From Jiangella anatolica (GTDB lineage: Bacteria > Actinomycetota > Actinomycetes > Jiangellales > Jiangellaceae), in NCBI RefSeq assembly GCF_003236295.1, contig NZ_POTW01000026.1, positions 1 to 64,000 on the forward strand: a stretch of DNA of 64,000 nt, given 5' to 3'. Numbering within the stretch: position 1 is the stretch's first letter; each line of letters starts with the position of its first letter. Below are positions 42,357-50,430 of this stretch, one piece after another. The position numbers were made by a program, and so were the translations under genes. Below the pieces are notes generated by a model. That model did no database searches and was not told the origin of the DNA. It saw nothing but the letters and a program-made list of their open reading frames with translations.

Positions 42357-43525
42357 TCGACGACTCGCTGCCGCTGTCCGAGACCGAGCGGGACATGGTC
42401 GCGATGACCCGCGACCTCGCCCGTGACGTCGTCGCCGCGCGGGCGGACGCGATCGCGGAGTCGCACGACTTCCCCTGGGACATCTACCGGACGTTCTGCG
42501 ACCTCGGCCTGCTCGGGCTGCCGGTCCCCGCCGAGTACGGCGGCATCGGCGCCAGCGTCCTGCTGCAGTGCCTGATCGCCGAGGAGGTCGCGAAGGTCTG
42601 CTCGGTCAGCGCGTCGCTGATCGCAGGGCCGTCGCTGGCCAGCTACCCGATCGTGCTGGCCGGCACCGACGAGCAGAAGCAGCGCTACCTGCCGCGGCTG
42701 GCGACGGGCGAGCTGCAGGCGGCGTTCGCGCTCACCGAGCCGAACGCCGGCTCGGACAACGCGGCGATGGAGACCCGGGCGGTCCGCGACGGCGACGACT
42801 ACGTCATCGACGGGCACAAGTGCTTCATCACCCGCGGCAACATCTCCGGCCTGCTCATGGTGTTCGCCAAGACCGACCCGGACGCGCCGAAGCTCTCCGG
42901 CATCAGCGGCTTCCTCGTCGAGCAGGACGTCGAGAACGGCACGCCCGGCATCGTCGTCGACCGGCTGGAGCGCAAGATGGGCCAGGAGGCGTCGCCGACG
43001 GTGGCCCTGACGTTCACCGGGCTGCGGGTGCCGGCCACGGCGATGCTCGGCGCGGAGAACGAGGGGATGCGCGCGCTGCGGGCGCTGCACAAGACCCGCC
43101 CGCTGGCCGCCGCCGTCGCGCTGGGCATCGGCACCGGCGCCTACGAGTACGCCCGCGACTACCTGCTGGAACGGCGGCAGTTCGGCCAGCCGATCGCGCA
43201 GTTCCAGGCGGTGCAGTTCATGGTCGCCGACATGGCGATCAAGCTCGAGGCGGCCCGCCGGCTGACCTACCACGCCGCGATCATGGCCGACGCCGGCACC
43301 GGCGGGCGGACGGCGGAGACCTCCGCCTCGATGGCGAAGGTGCTGGCCACCGACACCGCGATGGCCGTGACCACCGACGCCGTCCAGCTCCTCGGCGGCT
43401 ACGGCTACATGAAGGACTTCCCGGTCGAGCGCCGGTTCCGCGCCGCGAAGCTCTACCAGATCGTCGAGGGCACCAACCAGATCCAGCGCCACATCATCGC
43501 CAACAACGTGTTGTTCCGGAGGTAG
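42353..43525 (+). CDS. Acyl-CoA dehydrogenase 1
   Basis: A 390-residue FAD acyl-CoA dehydrogenase: FALTEPNAGSDNAAM, RRQFGQPIAQFQAVQFMVADMA, LLGGYGYMKDFPVERRFRAAK and VEGTNQIQRHI, with Glu372 as the likely catalytic base. It introduces an alpha,beta double bond into an acyl-CoA. GTG 42353 overlaps the stop of the isomerase gene. In the alicyclic-acid interpretation it could play the AliB role. Confidence 0.92.
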   Translation: MIDDSLPLSETERDMVAMTRDLARDVVAARADAIAESHDFPWDIYRTFCDLGLLGLPVPAEYGGIGASVLLQCLIAEEVAKVCSVSASLIAGPSLASYPIVLAGTDEQKQRYLPRLATGELQAAFALTEPNAGSDNAAMETRAVRDGDDYVIDGHKCFITRGNISGLLMVFAKTDPDAPKLSGISGFLVEQDVENGTPGIVVDRLERKMGQEASPTVALTFTGLRVPATAMLGAENEGMRALRALHKTRPLAAAVALGIGTGAYEYARDYLLERRQFGQPIAQFQAVQFMVADMAIKLEAARRLTYHAAIMADAGTGGRTAETSASMAKVLATDTAMAVTTDAVQLLGGYGYMKDFPVERRFRAAKLYQIVEGTNQIQRHIIANNVLFRR

Positions 43526-43527
43526 GG

Positions 43528-44367
43528 ATGCAGGCAGAGGACAGCAGCCGGATCCAGTGGCGCACGGCCGTCGCGGACCCGCACACCGGCGACGACGTCG
43601 TCATCCGCGGCTACAGCCTGCTGGACCTGATCGACCACGTCGACTTCGTGTCCGGCATCTACCTGGTGCTGACCGGCGAGCTGCCCACCGAGCCGCGGCG
43701 CCGGATGCTCGACACGATGCTGGTATCGATCGTCGACCACGGCATCTCGCCGTCGTCGGCGGTGGCCCGCATGATCAGCGCCTCCGGGGTGCCGTTGCAG
43801 GCCAGCGTCGCCGGCGGGCTGCTGACGTTCGGCGACATCCACGGCGGCGCCGGCGAGGAGTTCGCCCGGTTCCTGTCCGAGACCGTCGCCGAGGTCGAGG
43901 CCGGCCCGACGACGCCGGAGGGCTGGACGGCCACGGCCGAGCGGATCGTCACCGGCCACCGGGCGGCGAAGCGGCGGATCCCGGGCTACGGCCATCCGCA
44001 GCATCCGAACGGCGACCCGCGCGCGCCGCGGCTGGTCGGCACCGCCGCCCGGCTCGGCGTCGCGGGGCCGCACGTGGCACTCGCGCTGGCGCTGGAGGCG
44101 GCGATCGAGCGGTCCGGCAGCCGGCGCATCCCGATGAACATCGACGGCGCACTGGGCTCGATCATGCTGGACATCGGCCTGGACTGGCGGCACGCCCGGG
44201 CCGTGTGCATGATCGCGCGCACCTGCGGGCTGGCGGCGCACGCCGTCGAGGAGACCGTGCGGGAGAGAGGCTGGCGCGGCATCCCGTTCGACACCGTCGA
44301 CTACGACGGGCCCGCGCCGCGGCCGCTGCCCGGCCGGTACGTGACCGCGGCGGGTGGGGCCGCATGA
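43528..44367 (+). CDS. Citrate synthase-like protein (citryl-CoA lyase type)
   Basis: A 279-residue protein, much shorter than citrate synthase (about 370-430), matching only the catalytic core. His in FGDIHGGAGEEF, His in IPGYGHPQHPNGDPRA and Asp in MNIDGALGSIML correspond to the citrate synthase triad. It likely cleaves or forms a citryl-CoA-like 3-hydroxy-3-carboxyacyl-CoA. GGAGGTAGGG precedes ATG 43528; the end overlaps the next start (ATGA). Confidence 0.83.
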   Translation: MQAEDSSRIQWRTAVADPHTGDDVVIRGYSLLDLIDHVDFVSGIYLVLTGELPTEPRRRMLDTMLVSIVDHGISPSSAVARMISASGVPLQASVAGGLLTFGDIHGGAGEEFARFLSETVAEVEAGPTTPEGWTATAERIVTGHRAAKRRIPGYGHPQHPNGDPRAPRLVGTAARLGVAGPHVALALALEAAIERSGSRRIPMNIDGALGSIMLDIGLDWRHARAVCMIARTCGLAAHAVEETVRERGWRGIPFDTVDYDGPAPRPLPGRYVTAAGGAA

Positions 44368-45938
44368 CGGCGACCCTGGACCCGGCGACAGACGCCGGCC
44401 TGGCCGGCGCGGCCGAGGCCGTCGCCGTCACCGCCCGCTGCGTCGACCTGGCCTTCCCGGCGGTGACGGGGCAGGGCACGGAGTTCGCCGTGGCCGAGTC
44501 GGCGATGGACGCGGTGACGGTGGACGCGCTGATCCGCGACGCCCGGGCCGCGCACGGCGACGTCGCCGTGCAGCAGGCGCAGGCGGCCCGGCTGCTGGCG
44601 GCGACGGCGGCCGAGCGGGCGGTCTCGACGCTGCGCCAGGTGGGCGGGGAGACGACGGAACCGGCCGCGTCCGCCGCCCGGCTGGCCGTCCACCCGACCC
44701 CGATCCACCAGGTGCGCAGCGCCATCGGCGCGGCCGTGCACGCGGGCCGGTTCCAGTACGACGCGACCACGCTGCCGCTGCCGCCGGAACTGGTATCGCT
44801 GCGCGCGCTGGTGCGCCGGTTCGTCACCGAGCAACTGCTGCCGCACGAGGCCCGGCTGAACGAGGACGGCGACCTGCCGGTGGAGCTGTGGGCGGAGCTG
44901 GAGCGGCGCGGCCGGGAGCTGGACCTCAACGCGCTCGGCCTGCCCGCCGAGCACGGCGGCATGGGGCTGGGCCTCGTCGGCCAGCTGGTGGCGGCGGAGG
45001 AGATGGGCCGGGTCGCCGTCGGCTTCCGGCACGTCGTCGGCACACCGCCCGGCTCGCTGCCGCTGGCGCGGCACGGCACGGCGGCGCAGCACGCCGCCTA
45101 TCTGCGGCCGTGGCTGCGGGGCGAGCGCTGGGGCGCGTGGGCGACCACCGAGCCGGAGGCCGGCTCGGACCTGGCGGCGATCAGGACGGTCGCGGTCCGC
45201 GACGGCGACGGCTGGCGGATCGACGGCGCCAAGCACTTCATCACCGGCCTGGACCGGGCCGACTTCGTCATCACGTTCGCCAAGACCGATCCGGACCGCG
45301 GGCTCAAGGGACTGACGGCGTTCCTGGTCGACCTGGACGCACCCGGTGTCGAGGTCGGCCGCGAGCAGCACATGATGGGCCGCGAAGGCCTGCACTCGTT
45401 CGAGCTGCGCTACGACGGCCTGCACGTCGGCGACGACGCGCGGCTGGGCGAGCCGGACGAGGGCTTCCGGCTGCTGATCGCCGACGTGAGCAGGATGCGG
45501 GTGCTGATGGCCGGGCACTGCCTGGGCGTCGCGGCCCGCCTGATCGACATCGCCGCCGACTGGGGCCGCGGCCGCGTGCAGTTCGGCCGGCCGATCGGCG
45601 AGTTCGAGGCGCTGCAGTGGTACCTGGCCGACTCCGCGGCCGAGCTGCTGGCCTGCCGCAGCTCCGCCTACCGGACGGCGATGGCGATCGACGCCGGTCA
45701 GCGCGCCCAGGCGGAGTCGGCGACGGTCAAGGCGTACGGGACGGAGCTGGCCTGCCGGGTGGCCGACCGGGCGATGCAGATCCTCGGCGGCACCGGCTAC
45801 TGCACGGAACTACCCGTCGAGGCGCTGTACCGGGCGGTGCGGCTGTGGCGCATCGCCGAGGGCAGCTCGGAGATCCAGCGCATGCTGGTCGGCCGGCAGC
45901 TCGCCGCCGGCTGGCGACCGGAGGTGGGAGTCGCATGA
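44364..45938 (+). CDS. Acyl-CoA dehydrogenase 2 with a 130-residue N-terminal extension
   Basis: A 524-residue protein. The acyl-CoA dehydrogenase domain starts only at about residue 137 (LPPELVSLRALVRRFV) and has TTEPEAGSDLAA, RVQFGRPIGEFEALQWYLADSA, GGTGYCTELPVEALYRA and AEGSSEIQRML with Glu499 as probable base. The N-terminal 130 residues are Ala-rich and helical and resemble no catalytic domain I know. ATG 44364 is fixed by the ATGA overlap, so the extension is real unless a start lies inside it. Confidence 0.87.
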   Translation: MTATLDPATDAGLAGAAEAVAVTARCVDLAFPAVTGQGTEFAVAESAMDAVTVDALIRDARAAHGDVAVQQAQAARLLAATAAERAVSTLRQVGGETTEPAASAARLAVHPTPIHQVRSAIGAAVHAGRFQYDATTLPLPPELVSLRALVRRFVTEQLLPHEARLNEDGDLPVELWAELERRGRELDLNALGLPAEHGGMGLGLVGQLVAAEEMGRVAVGFRHVVGTPPGSLPLARHGTAAQHAAYLRPWLRGERWGAWATTEPEAGSDLAAIRTVAVRDGDGWRIDGAKHFITGLDRADFVITFAKTDPDRGLKGLTAFLVDLDAPGVEVGREQHMMGREGLHSFELRYDGLHVGDDARLGEPDEGFRLLIADVSRMRVLMAGHCLGVAARLIDIAADWGRGRVQFGRPIGEFEALQWYLADSAAELLACRSSAYRTAMAIDAGQRAQAESATVKAYGTELACRVADRAMQILGGTGYCTELPVEALYRAVRLWRIAEGSSEIQRMLVGRQLAAGWRPEVGVA

Positions 45939-46795
45939 CCTGGCTCGGCGCGGACACGTACACGTACCACGAGGTGACCTTCGACGACGGCGTCCTGGTC
46001 GTGCGCTTCGACCAGCCCGAGGCGCTGAACCCGTTCACGCTGGCCTCGATGAACGAGCTCGCGCTGGCGCTCAACGCGGCGGCCCACAACCCCGACATCC
46101 GAGTGCTCGTGCTGACCGGCACCGGGCGGGCGTTCTCGGCCGGCGGCAACGCGAAGGCGATGGGCGAGCGCAAGGACGGCGGCAACGGCGCGCATCCGCT
46201 GGACCGGCCGCTGTGGAACGTCCCGACCATGAGCGTGGAGGAGCGGCTGCGCCACACCAAGCAGACCGGCCGCGAGCTGATGCTGGCGCTGCACCGGCTG
46301 GACAAGCCCACCATCGCGGCGGTCAACGGGCTGGCCGCGGGCGCCGGCATGGACATCAGCCTGGCCTGCGACATCAGGATCGCCGCCGCGGAGGCCCGGT
46401 TCGCCCAGATCTACGTGCGCCGCGGCCTGATCCCGTTCGACGGCGGCATGTTCTGGCTGCCCCGGCTGGTCGGGCTGAGCAAGGCGCTGGAGCTCATGTA
46501 CACCGGCGACTGGGTCGACGCCGAGGAGGCGCTGCGGCTCGGCCTGGTCAGCGCCGTCCATCCGCAGGACGACCTGATGCCGCGCACGCTGGAGCTGGCC
46601 CGGCGGCTGGCGTCCGGTCCGCCGGCGGCGCTGGCCGCGATCAAGAACATCACCCGCCGGGCGCTGCAGCTGGACCTCCCGCAGACGATGGAGCTGACCT
46701 ACGGCGCCGCGGAGTACCTGTTCCGGACCGCCGACCACGCCGAGGCGATGGCCGCGTACGCCGAGCGGCGCGACGCCGCCTACACGGGGTGGTGA
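45935..46795 (+). CDS. Enoyl-CoA hydratase/isomerase-family protein 1
   Basis: A 286-residue crotonase-fold protein: LTGTGRAFSAGGNAKAM forms the first oxyanion segment and NGLAAGAGMDISLACDIRIAA the second. The usual first catalytic Glu region reads AAGAGMD, with Asp in place of Glu, so activity may be isomerase- or hydrolase-like. ATGA overlap with the previous gene. Confidence 0.87.
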   Translation: MTWLGADTYTYHEVTFDDGVLVVRFDQPEALNPFTLASMNELALALNAAAHNPDIRVLVLTGTGRAFSAGGNAKAMGERKDGGNGAHPLDRPLWNVPTMSVEERLRHTKQTGRELMLALHRLDKPTIAAVNGLAAGAGMDISLACDIRIAAAEARFAQIYVRRGLIPFDGGMFWLPRLVGLSKALELMYTGDWVDAEEALRLGLVSAVHPQDDLMPRTLELARRLASGPPAALAAIKNITRRALQLDLPQTMELTYGAAEYLFRTADHAEAMAAYAERRDAAYTGW

Positions 46796-46798
46796 CCG

Positions 46799-47557
46799 GT
46801 GACCGTCGTCGTCGAACGCCGTGACCGGGTCGCCTGGGTGATCCTGGACCGGCCGGCCGTGCGCAACGCCGTCGACCTGCGGATGCGGGTGGAGCTGGCC
46901 GACGCGCTGGACCGGCTGGCCGGCGACGACGACCTGCACGCGCTCGTGCTGACCGGCCGGGGCGAGACGTTCTGCGCCGGTGGCGACCTGGCCGAGCTGG
47001 CGCAGCCGCGGACGCCGGCCGAGGCCGCGGACCGGATGGCGGCCGGCAACCGGATGATCGCGGCGCTGCACGGCTTCCCGGTCCCGACGGTCGCGGCCGT
47101 GCACGGCGCGGCGGCCGGCGCCGGCTGCGGCCTGGCGCTGGCCTGCGACCTCGTCTACGCCGCCGCGTCGGCCCGGTTCGTGCTCTCGTTCACCGGCCTG
47201 GGGCTGGCGCCCGACGCCGGCGCCAGCGTGCTGCTGCCGGCCCGGCTGGGTCCGGGCCGGACCAAGGAGCTGCTGCTGCTCGGCGGCACGCTGGACGCGG
47301 TCGACGCGGCTGGCGCCGGGCTGGTGGACCGGGTCGTGCCGGACGACCGCCTGCTCGCCGAGGTGGAGACGGTGGCGCGGACGTTGGCGGACCGGTCCCG
47401 GCCGGCGCTGGTGGCCACCAAACGCCTGGTCGACCGGCATGTGGACCTGGCCAGCGCGCTGGCCGCCGAGCTGGACGCCCAGGTCGCGCTGCTGGCCACG
47501 TCCGAGCATCGCGCCGCCCGCGACGCCTTCCTGGCCAGGAAGGGAGCCCGCACATGA
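46799..47557 (+). CDS. Enoyl-CoA hydratase/isomerase-family protein 2
   Basis: A 252-residue crotonase-fold protein: LTGRGETFCAGGDLAEL and HGAAAGAGCGLALACDLVYAA. The Glu expected after GAGC is a Gly (GCGLAL), so at least one canonical hydratase acid is missing and an isomerase or other CoA-ester reaction is possible. GTG 46799, 3 bases after the previous stop; the end overlaps the BadI-like gene. Confidence 0.86.
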   Translation: MTVVVERRDRVAWVILDRPAVRNAVDLRMRVELADALDRLAGDDDLHALVLTGRGETFCAGGDLAELAQPRTPAEAADRMAAGNRMIAALHGFPVPTVAAVHGAAAGAGCGLALACDLVYAAASARFVLSFTGLGLAPDAGASVLLPARLGPGRTKELLLLGGTLDAVDAAGAGLVDRVVPDDRLLAEVETVARTLADRSRPALVATKRLVDRHVDLASALAAELDAQVALLATSEHRAARDAFLARKGART

Positions 47558-48339
47558 GCGACTACACCGACATCAGGTACGAGCGGCGCGACGCCGCGGC
47601 GATCGTCACGATCGACCGGCCCGAGGTGATGAACGCGTTCCGGGCCGAGACCGTCGACGAGCTGGTCCACGCCCTCCGCGCGGCCGCCGCGGACCGGACC
47701 GTGGCCGCCGTCGTCATCACCGGGGCGGGCGAGAAGGCCTTCTGCACAGGCGGCGACCTGTCGACGAAGACCGACGCCGGCTACGCCGGGCCGCACGCCA
47801 CGGGCATCGACATCGACACGTTCAACTACACGGTCCGCTCGCTGCCCAAGCCGGTGATCGCGGCGGTGAACGGCTACGCCATCGGCGGCGGCAACGTCCT
47901 GCAGGTCGTCTGCGACCTCACCATCGCCGCGGAGCACGCCGTCTTCGGCCAGGTCGGGCCGCGGGTCGGCAGCGTCGACCCCGGCTTCGGCACGTCGTAC
48001 CTGGCCCGGCTGGTCGGCGAGAAGAAGGCGCGGGAGCTGTGGTTCCTGTGCAGGCGCTACAGCGCCGCCGAGGCGCTGGCGATGGGGCTGGTCAACGCCG
48101 TCGTGCCGGGCGAGGAGCTGATGGCCGAGGCGTTGCGCTGGTGCGCGGAGATCGCCGCGCTGAGCCCGACGGCGCTGCGGCTGGCCAAGCAGTCCTTCGC
48201 CGTCGACACCGAGATGATCGCGGCGATGAGCCGGTTCGCGGTGTCCACCGTCGACCTCTTCTACCGAACGGCCGAGGCCGAGGAGGGCTACCGCGCCTTC
48301 CGCGACCGCCGTGCCCCCGACTTCACCGACTACCGATGA
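47554..48339 (+). CDS. BadI/MenB-like crotonase (probable 2-ketocyclohexanecarboxyl-CoA hydrolase)
   Basis: A 261-residue crotonase of the MenB/BadI branch. TGAGEKAFCTGGDLSTK, NGYAIGGGNVLQVVCDLTIA, FGQVGPRVGSVDPGFGTSYL, ARLVGEKKARELWFLCRRYS and the tail GYRAFRDRRAPDF match the BadI pattern of Rhodopseudomonas palustris more than MenB; other menaquinone genes are absent. BadI opens the ring of 2-ketocyclohexanecarboxyl-CoA to pimelyl-CoA. The match is from memory of the family, so substrate identity is inferred. Confidence 0.83.
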   Translation: MSDYTDIRYERRDAAAIVTIDRPEVMNAFRAETVDELVHALRAAAADRTVAAVVITGAGEKAFCTGGDLSTKTDAGYAGPHATGIDIDTFNYTVRSLPKPVIAAVNGYAIGGGNVLQVVCDLTIAAEHAVFGQVGPRVGSVDPGFGTSYLARLVGEKKARELWFLCRRYSAAEALAMGLVNAVVPGEELMAEALRWCAEIAALSPTALRLAKQSFAVDTEMIAAMSRFAVSTVDLFYRTAEAEEGYRAFRDRRAPDFTDYR

Positions 48340-48347
48340 GGCCGCCC

Positions 48348-48722
48348 ATGACCGCCCTGCCGTCGTACGATCCCAGCCAGGACGACCTCGTCGCCGCCAT
48401 CGCGGCGGTCGTCGTCGACATTCCGGCCGGGGGGACGGAACGATGGGACGCGGTGATCCTCTTCGAGGTCGCGACCGGCGAACGGTGGCATCTCAGCGTG
48501 TCCGCCGGCGTACCGGGCGTCGTCAGGGGCGGTCATCCGGCGCCGACGGTGGTGGTCGAGGCGACCCCCGAGGCGCTGCGCGAGGTGTTCCTCGACGGAC
48601 GCGACATCACCCACCAGTTCGCACACGGCGGCATGCGGCTGCGGGCCGGCGACTACTACGACCTCATCTTCCTGAGCCGGGCCCTGGGCCGGCTCAAGCG
48701 CGAGCAGGGCAGGTCGCGATGA
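48348..48722 (+). CDS. SCP2-like sterol/lipid-carrier-fold protein
   Basis: A 124-residue protein. The second half (APTVVVEATPEALREVFLDG, then FAHGGMRLRAGDYYDLIFLSRALG) has the SCP2 pattern of a carrier for acyl or sterol ligands. I use ATG 48348 with GAGG upstream; the ATG at 48336 overlaps the previous stop and would add four residues. It directly precedes the thiolase-like gene, as SCP2 and thiolase-like proteins are often linked. Confidence 0.75.
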   Translation: MTALPSYDPSQDDLVAAIAAVVVDIPAGGTERWDAVILFEVATGERWHLSVSAGVPGVVRGGHPAPTVVVEATPEALREVFLDGRDITHQFAHGGMRLRAGDYYDLIFLSRALGRLKREQGRSR

Positions 48723-49912
48723 GGCGGGTCGCGGTCGTGGGCGTGGGACAGCTGCCGTTCCGCTCCCGGTACCCCGCCGACCGCTTCGACGAGCTGGCGA
48801 TGATGGCCGCGAAACGGGCGCTGGCCGACGCCGGGCTGGTCGCCGGCGACGTCACGTCCGCGGTCTACTCGGTCTACAGCGAGCTGCTGATCCGGCAGGG
48901 CACGCCGGACGTGATGATCCACGACTACCTCGGGCTCAACGGCCGGCCCGGCCAGCGGGTCACCGCGGGCGCGGCGTCCGGCGGGTACGCGGTGAAGACG
49001 GCGTGGGCGGACGTGGCGTCCGGGTTCAGCGACGTCGTGCTCTGCCTCGGCGTGCAGAAGGCGCTCGACGTCGACGACCCGGAGACCGGACAGCGCGCCG
49101 ACGCCGCGCTGGAGGCCGAGAGCATGACGCTGGACACCACCTGGCACCTGCCGTTCTCGCAGCAGCCGTGGGCGCTGCTGCTCACCGCCCACATGGACAA
49201 GTTCGGCGGGCCGACCGAGGAGCAGATCGCCCGGGTCGCGGTGAAGAACCGGGCCAACGCCGTCCGCAACCCGAACGCGCACCTGCGCCGGCCGGTCACC
49301 GTCGAGGAGGTGCTGGACTCCCGGCTCACCAACTGGCCCACCACGATGTTCGAGTCATGCCTGTACGGCGAGGCGGCCTCGGCCGTCGTGCTGGTGGCCG
49401 AGGAGCTCGTGCGGCCGGAGCAGCGGCCGGTGTGGATCACCGGCGTCGGCACCTGCCATCACAACTCGACCGACGAGATGAGCGCCGACGACGCCGGCCG
49501 GGTCTGGCCGCTGTACGGCGCCAGCCGGCAGGCCTACCGGATGGCCGGCGTCACCGACCCGCGGACCGAGCTGGACGTCGTCGAGCTGAACGACCTGGTG
49601 GCCGGGCTGGAGCTGATGAGCTACGCCGAGCTCGGGCTGTGCGCGCCCGGCGAGGGCGGCGCGCTGATCGACGAGGGGTTCACGGCGTTCGACGGCCCGC
49701 TGCCGGTGAACCCGTCCGGCGGGCGCATCGGCGCCGGGCACATCGCCGGCGTCTCGGGCATCTACAGCACCGGCGAGATCGTCCAGCAGCTGCGCGGCGA
49801 GGCCGGCGAGCGGCAGGTGCCGATCCGGGCCGGACGAGGGCTGGCCTGCATGGTCGGCGGGGCCGGGCTGGGCCTGGGCGCGGCCATCGTGCTGGAACGG
49901 GACGGCCGATGA
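48719..49912 (+). CDS. Thiolase-like (SCP-x/Ltp2-type) protein lacking the nucleophilic Cys
   Basis: A 397-residue thiolase-fold protein. The position of the acyl-accepting Cys is Ala85 (AGAASGGYAV instead of the usual CxSG), while the C-terminal NPSGGRIGAGHIAG His and the ACMVGGAG Cys remain. A classical Claisen thiolase mechanism is therefore unlikely. Immediately downstream is a DUF35 protein, the arrangement seen for Ltp2-type retro-aldolases of steroid side-chain breakdown. A role as acyl-CoA aldolase is a reasonable inference. ATG overlaps the SCP2-like stop (ATGA). Confidence 0.85.
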   Translation: MRRVAVVGVGQLPFRSRYPADRFDELAMMAAKRALADAGLVAGDVTSAVYSVYSELLIRQGTPDVMIHDYLGLNGRPGQRVTAGAASGGYAVKTAWADVASGFSDVVLCLGVQKALDVDDPETGQRADAALEAESMTLDTTWHLPFSQQPWALLLTAHMDKFGGPTEEQIARVAVKNRANAVRNPNAHLRRPVTVEEVLDSRLTNWPTTMFESCLYGEAASAVVLVAEELVRPEQRPVWITGVGTCHHNSTDEMSADDAGRVWPLYGASRQAYRMAGVTDPRTELDVVELNDLVAGLELMSYAELGLCAPGEGGALIDEGFTAFDGPLPVNPSGGRIGAGHIAGVSGIYSTGEIVQQLRGEAGERQVPIRAGRGLACMVGGAGLGLGAAIVLERDGR

Positions 49913-49926
49913 GGGAGGTGGAGCCG

Positions 49927-50430
49927 ATGACCACGACCGGGGTGGACCTTCCCGACGACGCGGTGGACGCCGACGACTGGTTCGAGGTCCCCGACGAGCT
50001 GCACTACTACTACTCCTACTCCTATGGCGGAGTCTCGCGGTTCTTCCGCGAGATCGTCGACAACCAGCGGCTGACGGTGACCCGGTGCGAGCTCTGCGAC
50101 CGCGGCTACTGCCCCCCCCGCCGGGACTGCCCGCGCTGCTGGGAGCGGACGACGTGGCAGCCGCACCCGGGCACGGGCACAGTGGTGGCGCCGGTGTACT
50201 GCTACTGGACCCAGATCAACTCGCCGGTGCGCCGCTACGTCCAGCCGCCGTTCGTCTACGCGCTGGTCCGGCTCGACGGCATGACGAACGCGCTGCACAC
50301 GCTGATCCACACCGACGACCTGCGGGTCAACCGGACGGTGCGGGTGGGCACCCGGGTCGAGGTCCGGTTCCGCGAGCAGCGACGCGGCACGCTGGCCGAC
50401 GTCTACTTCGTGCCGGTGGAGCAGCCATGA
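49927..50430 (+). CDS. DUF35 OB-fold/zinc-ribbon acyl-CoA-associated protein
   Basis: A 167-residue partner protein. The zinc ribbon has Cys54, Cys57, Cys68 and Cys71 (CELC and CPRC), followed by an OB-fold (TGTVVAPVYCYW onward). DUF35 proteins bind thiolase-like enzymes and give them substrate access or stability. A Tyr-rich segment (HYYYSYSYGG) precedes the ribbon. I use ATG 49927 because GGGAGGTG sits 7 bases upstream; an ATG at 49909 overlaps the previous stop. The end overlaps the CoA ligase start. Confidence 0.88.
   Translation: MTTTGVDLPDDAVDADDWFEVPDELHYYYSYSYGGVSRFFREIVDNQRLTVTRCELCDRGYCPPRRDCPRCWERTTWQPHPGTGTVVAPVYCYWTQINSPVRRYVQPPFVYALVRLDGMTNALHTLIHTDDLRVNRTVRVGTRVEVRFREQRRGTLADVYFVPVEQP

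Noticed and set aside
47554-48339. Assignment as MenB (menaquinone synthesis)
   Set aside because: No other men genes are nearby, the sequence tail and active-site stretches fit BadI better, and the operon is for acyl-CoA catabolism.
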